From: Flavobacteriia bacterium
Lineage (GTDB): Bacteria > Bacteroidota > Bacteroidia > Flavobacteriales > Flavobacteriaceae
DNA: 8,918 nucleotides
Assembly (NCBI GenBank): GCA_030626085.1
Contig: DAOUPQ010000071.1
Coordinates: forward strand, 1-8,918
Direction: 5' to 3'
Under the pieces are notes generated by a model. It was given only the letters and a program-made list of their open reading frames with translations, had not been told where the DNA came from and did not search any database. The position numbers were made by a program, and so were the translations under genes. How positions within the stretch are numbered: the first letter of the stretch is position 1; each line of letters starts with the position of its first letter. Of the stretch, positions 6,089-8,918 are shown one piece after another.

Positions 6089-7999
6089 ATGAAAGTTAAT
6101 ATTGAACACAAAGAAGCAGGTAAATTTGAAGAGACAAGATTTGAAAAAATTCACAATGTTATTTTTGAAAATTCTGATGAAGCCTCAATAATTGTTGCTG
6201 AAGAAATCGCTAATTTGATAAGAGAAAAAGCAGAATTAAATGAAAAATGCGTGTTGGGATTAGCAACAGGATCTTCACCTATTGATGTTTATGAAGAATT
6301 AGTTAGGATGCACTATGAAGAGGGTTTGAGCTTTAAAAACGTTGTCACATTCAATTTGGATGAATATTATCCAATGGAAAAAGAAAATACACAAAGTTAT
6401 TGGTATTTTATGCATGAGCATTTGTTTAACCATGTTGATATACTCCCGGAGAATATTAATATACCAGATGGTTCTATTGAACAAGATGACATTCATCAAT
6501 ATTGTTTAGATTATGAATTAAAAATTAAAGAAGCCGGTGGTTTAGATTTCCAATTATTAGGAATTGGTAGAACGGGTCACATTGGTTTTAATGAACCAGG
6601 TTCTCATTTTAATTCAGGAACCAGAAATATTTCTTTAGATCATATTACAAGAGTAGATGCTTCTTCAGCTTTTTTGGGTATTGATAATGTACCAAGAGTA
6701 GCTATTACAATGGGTATTAGTACTATACAAAAATCAAAACGTATCGTTCTTTTGGCTTGGGGTATTAATAAAGCATCCGTAATTAAAAAAACAATTGAAG
6801 GAAATATAACTTCAGAAGTTCCTGCAACCTATTTACAAGACCATAGTAATGTAACCTTTGTTTTAGATAAAGGTGCTTCTCAAGAATTGACAAGAATTAA
6901 AACACCTTGGTTGGTAAGATCATGTGAATGGTCAGATGATCGTACTTTAAAAGCTTCTGTTTGGTTAAGTGGTTTGGTTAAAAAATCAATTTTAAAATTA
7001 ACCGATTCAGATTATAACAATAATGGTATGTCTAATTTATTGATCGAATATAGTTCAGCTTATAATTTGAACATACAAATGTTTAATAAATTACAACATA
7101 CAATAACCGGTTGGCCGGGAGGAAAACCAAAAGCTGATGATACCAATCGTCCCGAACGTAAATCACCTTCAAAAAAACGTATAATTATATTTAGTCCACA
7201 CCCTGATGATGATGTAATTTCAATGGGTGGTACATTCGATCGTTTGGTTGAACAAGGGCATGATGTACATATTGCTTATCAAACCTCTGGAAATATTGCA
7301 GTTTCAGATACAGAAGCCATAAAATTTGTTGAGGTTGCTCTAGCTTTAAATGGTGAAAATTCAAAATTCAAAAAAATTGTTGATGATCTGAATAATAAAA
7401 AAGAATATGATATCGATACAGTTGAAGTAAGACAACTAAAAAGTTTAATAAGACGTAAAGAATCATTGGGAGCAACACGTTATTTAGGCGTACCGGATAA
7501 AAATGTACATTTTTTAGATTTACCTTTTTATGAAACAGGAAGAGTTAAAAAAGATAAGTTAGGAAAACTTGATATTAAAATAATGACAGATATAATATCC
7601 GGAATCAAGCCACATCAAATTTATGCTGCAGGAGATCTTGCCGATCCTCATGGAACTCATAAAGTTAGTTTAGATGCTTTGTTTAAAGCTTTAGCTTTGT
7701 TAAAAACAGAAAAATATATGGATGATTGCTGGGTATGGTTGTACAGAGGTGCATGGCATGAATGGGATATCCACGAGATTGAAATGGTAGTTCCTATGAG
7801 TCCGGATCAGGTATTGAAAAAGCGTCAAGCAATCTTTTATCATCAATCACAAAAAGATGGTGTTTTATTTCAGGGAGATGATTCAAGGGAATTTTGGATG
7901 AGAGCTGAAGATAGAAATAAAATGACTGCAAAAAAATATAACGATTTAGGTTTAGCTGATTATGCTGCCCTTGAAGCATTTAGGCGTTATCATTTTTAA
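6089..7999 (+). CDS. nagB: glucosamine-6-phosphate deaminase (NagB) fused to PIG-L/LmbE-type deacetylase
   Basis: 636-residue two-domain protein. Residues about 20-290 are NagB-like, converting glucosamine-6-phosphate to fructose-6-phosphate and ammonia: phosphate-binding GLATGSSP (57-64), LDEYYP (90-95, with D91 matching the E. coli general base Asp72), GIGRTGHIGFNEPG (158-171) and SGTR (176-179). In the last catalytic loop H164 and E169 match E. coli His143 and Glu148, but T162 stands where Asp141 is expected. After a linker (about 300-362) comes a PIG-L domain: HPDDD (371-375) and DPHGTHK (519-525) supply the usual His/Asp/His zinc ligands. PIG-L enzymes remove N-acetyl groups from sugars, so the fusion could deacetylate and deaminate the same hexosamine; that pairing is inference. 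This length and fusion are familiar in Bacteroidota. The gene lies 173 bases upstream of pfkA on the same strand. Confidence 0.9.
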   Translation: MKVNIEHKEAGKFEETRFEKIHNVIFENSDEASIIVAEEIANLIREKAELNEKCVLGLATGSSPIDVYEELVRMHYEEGLSFKNVVTFNLDEYYPMEKENTQSYWYFMHEHLFNHVDILPENINIPDGSIEQDDIHQYCLDYELKIKEAGGLDFQLLGIGRTGHIGFNEPGSHFNSGTRNISLDHITRVDASSAFLGIDNVPRVAITMGISTIQKSKRIVLLAWGINKASVIKKTIEGNITSEVPATYLQDHSNVTFVLDKGASQELTRIKTPWLVRSCEWSDDRTLKASVWLSGLVKKSILKLTDSDYNNNGMSNLLIEYSSAYNLNIQMFNKLQHTITGWPGGKPKADDTNRPERKSPSKKRIIIFSPHPDDDVISMGGTFDRLVEQGHDVHIAYQTSGNIAVSDTEAIKFVEVALALNGENSKFKKIVDDLNNKKEYDIDTVEVRQLKSLIRRKESLGATRYLGVPDKNVHFLDLPFYETGRVKKDKLGKLDIKIMTDIISGIKPHQIYAAGDLADPHGTHKVSLDALFKALALLKTEKYMDDCWVWLYRGAWHEWDIHEIEMVVPMSPDQVLKKRQAIFYHQSQKDGVLFQGDDSREFWMRAEDRNKMTAKKYNDLGLADYAALEAFRRYHF

Positions 8000-8001
8000 A
8001 C

Positions 8002-8025
8002 ATATTTAAAAATATTAATTTTTTT
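8002..8025 (+). terminator. weak AT-only hairpin and T-run after nagB
   Basis: ATATTT (8002-8007) can pair with AAATAT (8010-8015), and a seven-T run follows at 8019-8025. With no G-C pairs the stem is weak; it may assist termination between nagB and pfkA. Confidence 0.25.
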
Positions 8026-8060
8026 CTTAAATTTTAAATTCCTTAATTTCAAGACTTAGG

Positions 8061-8075
8061 TTAACAAATTGTTAA
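8061..8075. repeat. 15-base palindrome between nagB and pfkA, possible operator
   Basis: TTAACAA-A-TTGTTAA has perfect 7-base arms around one central base, 60 bases upstream of the candidate pfkA -7 box. The shape suits a dimeric regulator site, but no regulator is known from this window and AT-rich chance matches are possible. Confidence 0.3.
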
Positions 8076-8134
8076 TTTAATAAAAATTGAAATTTAATTT
8101 TCCTTTTTAATTTAAATATCAGCATTTTTATTGT

Positions 8135-8142
8135 TATTTTTG
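8135..8142 (+). promoter_or_regulatory. candidate pfkA -7 promoter box
   Basis: TATTTTTG matches TAnnTTTG and ends 30 bases before the pfkA ATG, giving a leader of about 25 bases. There is no TTG at the usual -33 distance. It suggests pfkA can be transcribed separately from nagB. Confidence 0.35.
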
Positions 8143-8172
8143 ATTGATTTTTTTAAAAAATATTAAACTAAG

Positions 8173-8918
8173 ATGAAAAAATTCATAAAAACAATAGCAG
8201 TTCTTACATCAGGAGGTGATGCACCAGGAATGAATGCAGCAATTAGATCAGTAGTAAGATCAGCATCATATTATAAATTAGAGTGTTTTGGTGTATACAG
8301 GGGATTTCAAGGATTAATTGAAGGTGATTTTACGAAAATGACCGCCCGTGATGCACATCATTTGATTCAAAAAGGAGGTACTGTTTTAAAAACAGCCAGA
8401 TCAAAAGAATTTAGAACCATTGAAGGTAGAAAAAAAGCATATAAAAATTTGGTTAAAAATAAAATTGATGCTTTGGTTGTTATAGGAGGTGATGGTTCTT
8501 TTACAGGAGGAATGATCTTCAATAAGGAATTTGATTTTCCTGTAATTGGTATTCCGGGCACTATTGATAATGATATTTTTGGGACAGACTATACCATTGG
8601 ATATGATACTGCACTAAATACTGCCGTAGAAGCAATAGATAAAATTAGAGATACTGCAAGTTCACATAATCGTTTGTTTTTTGTTGAAGTTATGGGGCGT
8701 GATGCTGGTTTTATCGCATTAAATGCAGGTATAGGAGCCGGAGCTGAAGAGATTTTGATCCCTGAAGAAGATATGGGTCTTGATAGATTGTTGATAACAC
8801 TTGAAAAGAGTCGGCGCTCAGGAAAAACTTCAAGTTTGGTCGTTGTAGCTGAAGGTGATAAAACAGGAAAAAATGTTTTCGAACTCGCTTCGTATGTCGA
8901 AGAGAATTTACCTCAATA
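8173..8918 (+). CDS. pfkA: ATP-dependent 6-phosphofructokinase, 3'-truncated by window edge
   Basis: Glycolytic enzyme that phosphorylates fructose-6-phosphate to fructose-1,6-bisphosphate in the cytoplasm. 248 codons are visible of the roughly 320-330 usual for the family, so about a quarter lies beyond the window. Motifs: SGGDAPGMN (13-21, ATP site), IGGDGSF (104-110), PGTIDND (128-134, with D132 corresponding to the catalytic Asp127 of E. coli) and MGRDAGF (174-180, fructose-6-phosphate site). Gly in GGDG and Gly in PGT, rather than the Asp and Lys of pyrophosphate-dependent enzymes, mark it as ATP-dependent. The ATG at 8173 begins MKKFIKTIAVLTSGG, a normal N-terminus. It follows nagB on the same strand, whose product, fructose-6-phosphate, is its substrate. 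Confidence 0.96.
   Translation, partial: MKKFIKTIAVLTSGGDAPGMNAAIRSVVRSASYYKLECFGVYRGFQGLIEGDFTKMTARDAHHLIQKGGTVLKTARSKEFRTIEGRKKAYKNLVKNKIDALVVIGGDGSFTGGMIFNKEFDFPVIGIPGTIDNDIFGTDYTIGYDTALNTAVEAIDKIRDTASSHNRLFFVEVMGRDAGFIALNAGIGAGAEEILIPEEDMGLDRLLITLEKSRRSGKTSSLVVVAEGDKTGKNVFELASYVEENLPQ

Noticed and set aside
6299..6499. 66-codon minus-strand open frame inside nagB
   Set aside because: It is opposite the NagB catalytic domain and shows no protein features of its own.
7794..7979. 61-codon minus-strand open frame at the end of nagB
   Set aside because: It lies antisense to the conserved PIG-L C-terminus and has no independent support.
8367..8561. 64-codon minus-strand open frame inside pfkA
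   Set aside because: It is antisense to the GGDGS region of pfkA, a shadow frame.

Overview
The window is AT-rich DNA from a member of the Bacteroidota, most likely a flavobacterium-like organism. The signs are the AT-heavy codon use, weak or absent Shine-Dalgarno sequences, TAnnTTTG-like -7 boxes, a RecQ of the form I associate with Flavobacteriia, and a NagB fused to a PIG-L deacetylase domain, an architecture familiar from Bacteroidetes. The genus cannot be fixed from sequence reading alone.

Layout: (1) 1-2042, plus strand: 3' part of recQ, whose start lies before the window. (2) 2140-3539, minus strand: a two-gene unit, an SAM-dependent methyltransferase followed by a ZIP-family metal transporter, joined by a 4-base ATGA overlap and convergent with recQ. 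(3) 3617-5273, plus strand: an RlmL-like THUMP-domain rRNA methyltransferase, divergent from the previous unit, then a small GNAT acetyltransferase. (4) 5274-6088: an 815-base stretch without a large gene. It holds a roughly 270-base element built almost wholly of nested inverted repeats, a possible 32-residue membrane peptide, and a candidate nagB promoter. (5) 6089-7999, plus strand: a NagB/PIG-L fusion. (6) 8173 to the window end, plus strand: ATP-dependent 6-phosphofructokinase, cut by the window edge and so lacking a stop here.

The clearest shared theme is carbon flow. The NagB/PIG-L fusion would convert an amino sugar (possibly after deacetylation) to fructose-6-phosphate, and the adjacent PfkA would phosphorylate that to fructose-1,6-bisphosphate, so the pair could route hexosamines into glycolysis. 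The other genes are housekeeping or accessory: DNA repair, rRNA modification, metal transport, acetylation and methylation.

The most unusual object is the element at 5348-5617. A closing stem encloses two long hairpin arms. Nearly all non-Watson-Crick positions inside those arms are G-T on the plus strand (G-U in RNA), which suggests a structured transcript or a folding MITE-like repeat rather than a simple IS remnant. Other points are the loss of all four RecQ zinc-binding cysteines and a Thr where E. coli NagB has catalytic Asp141.
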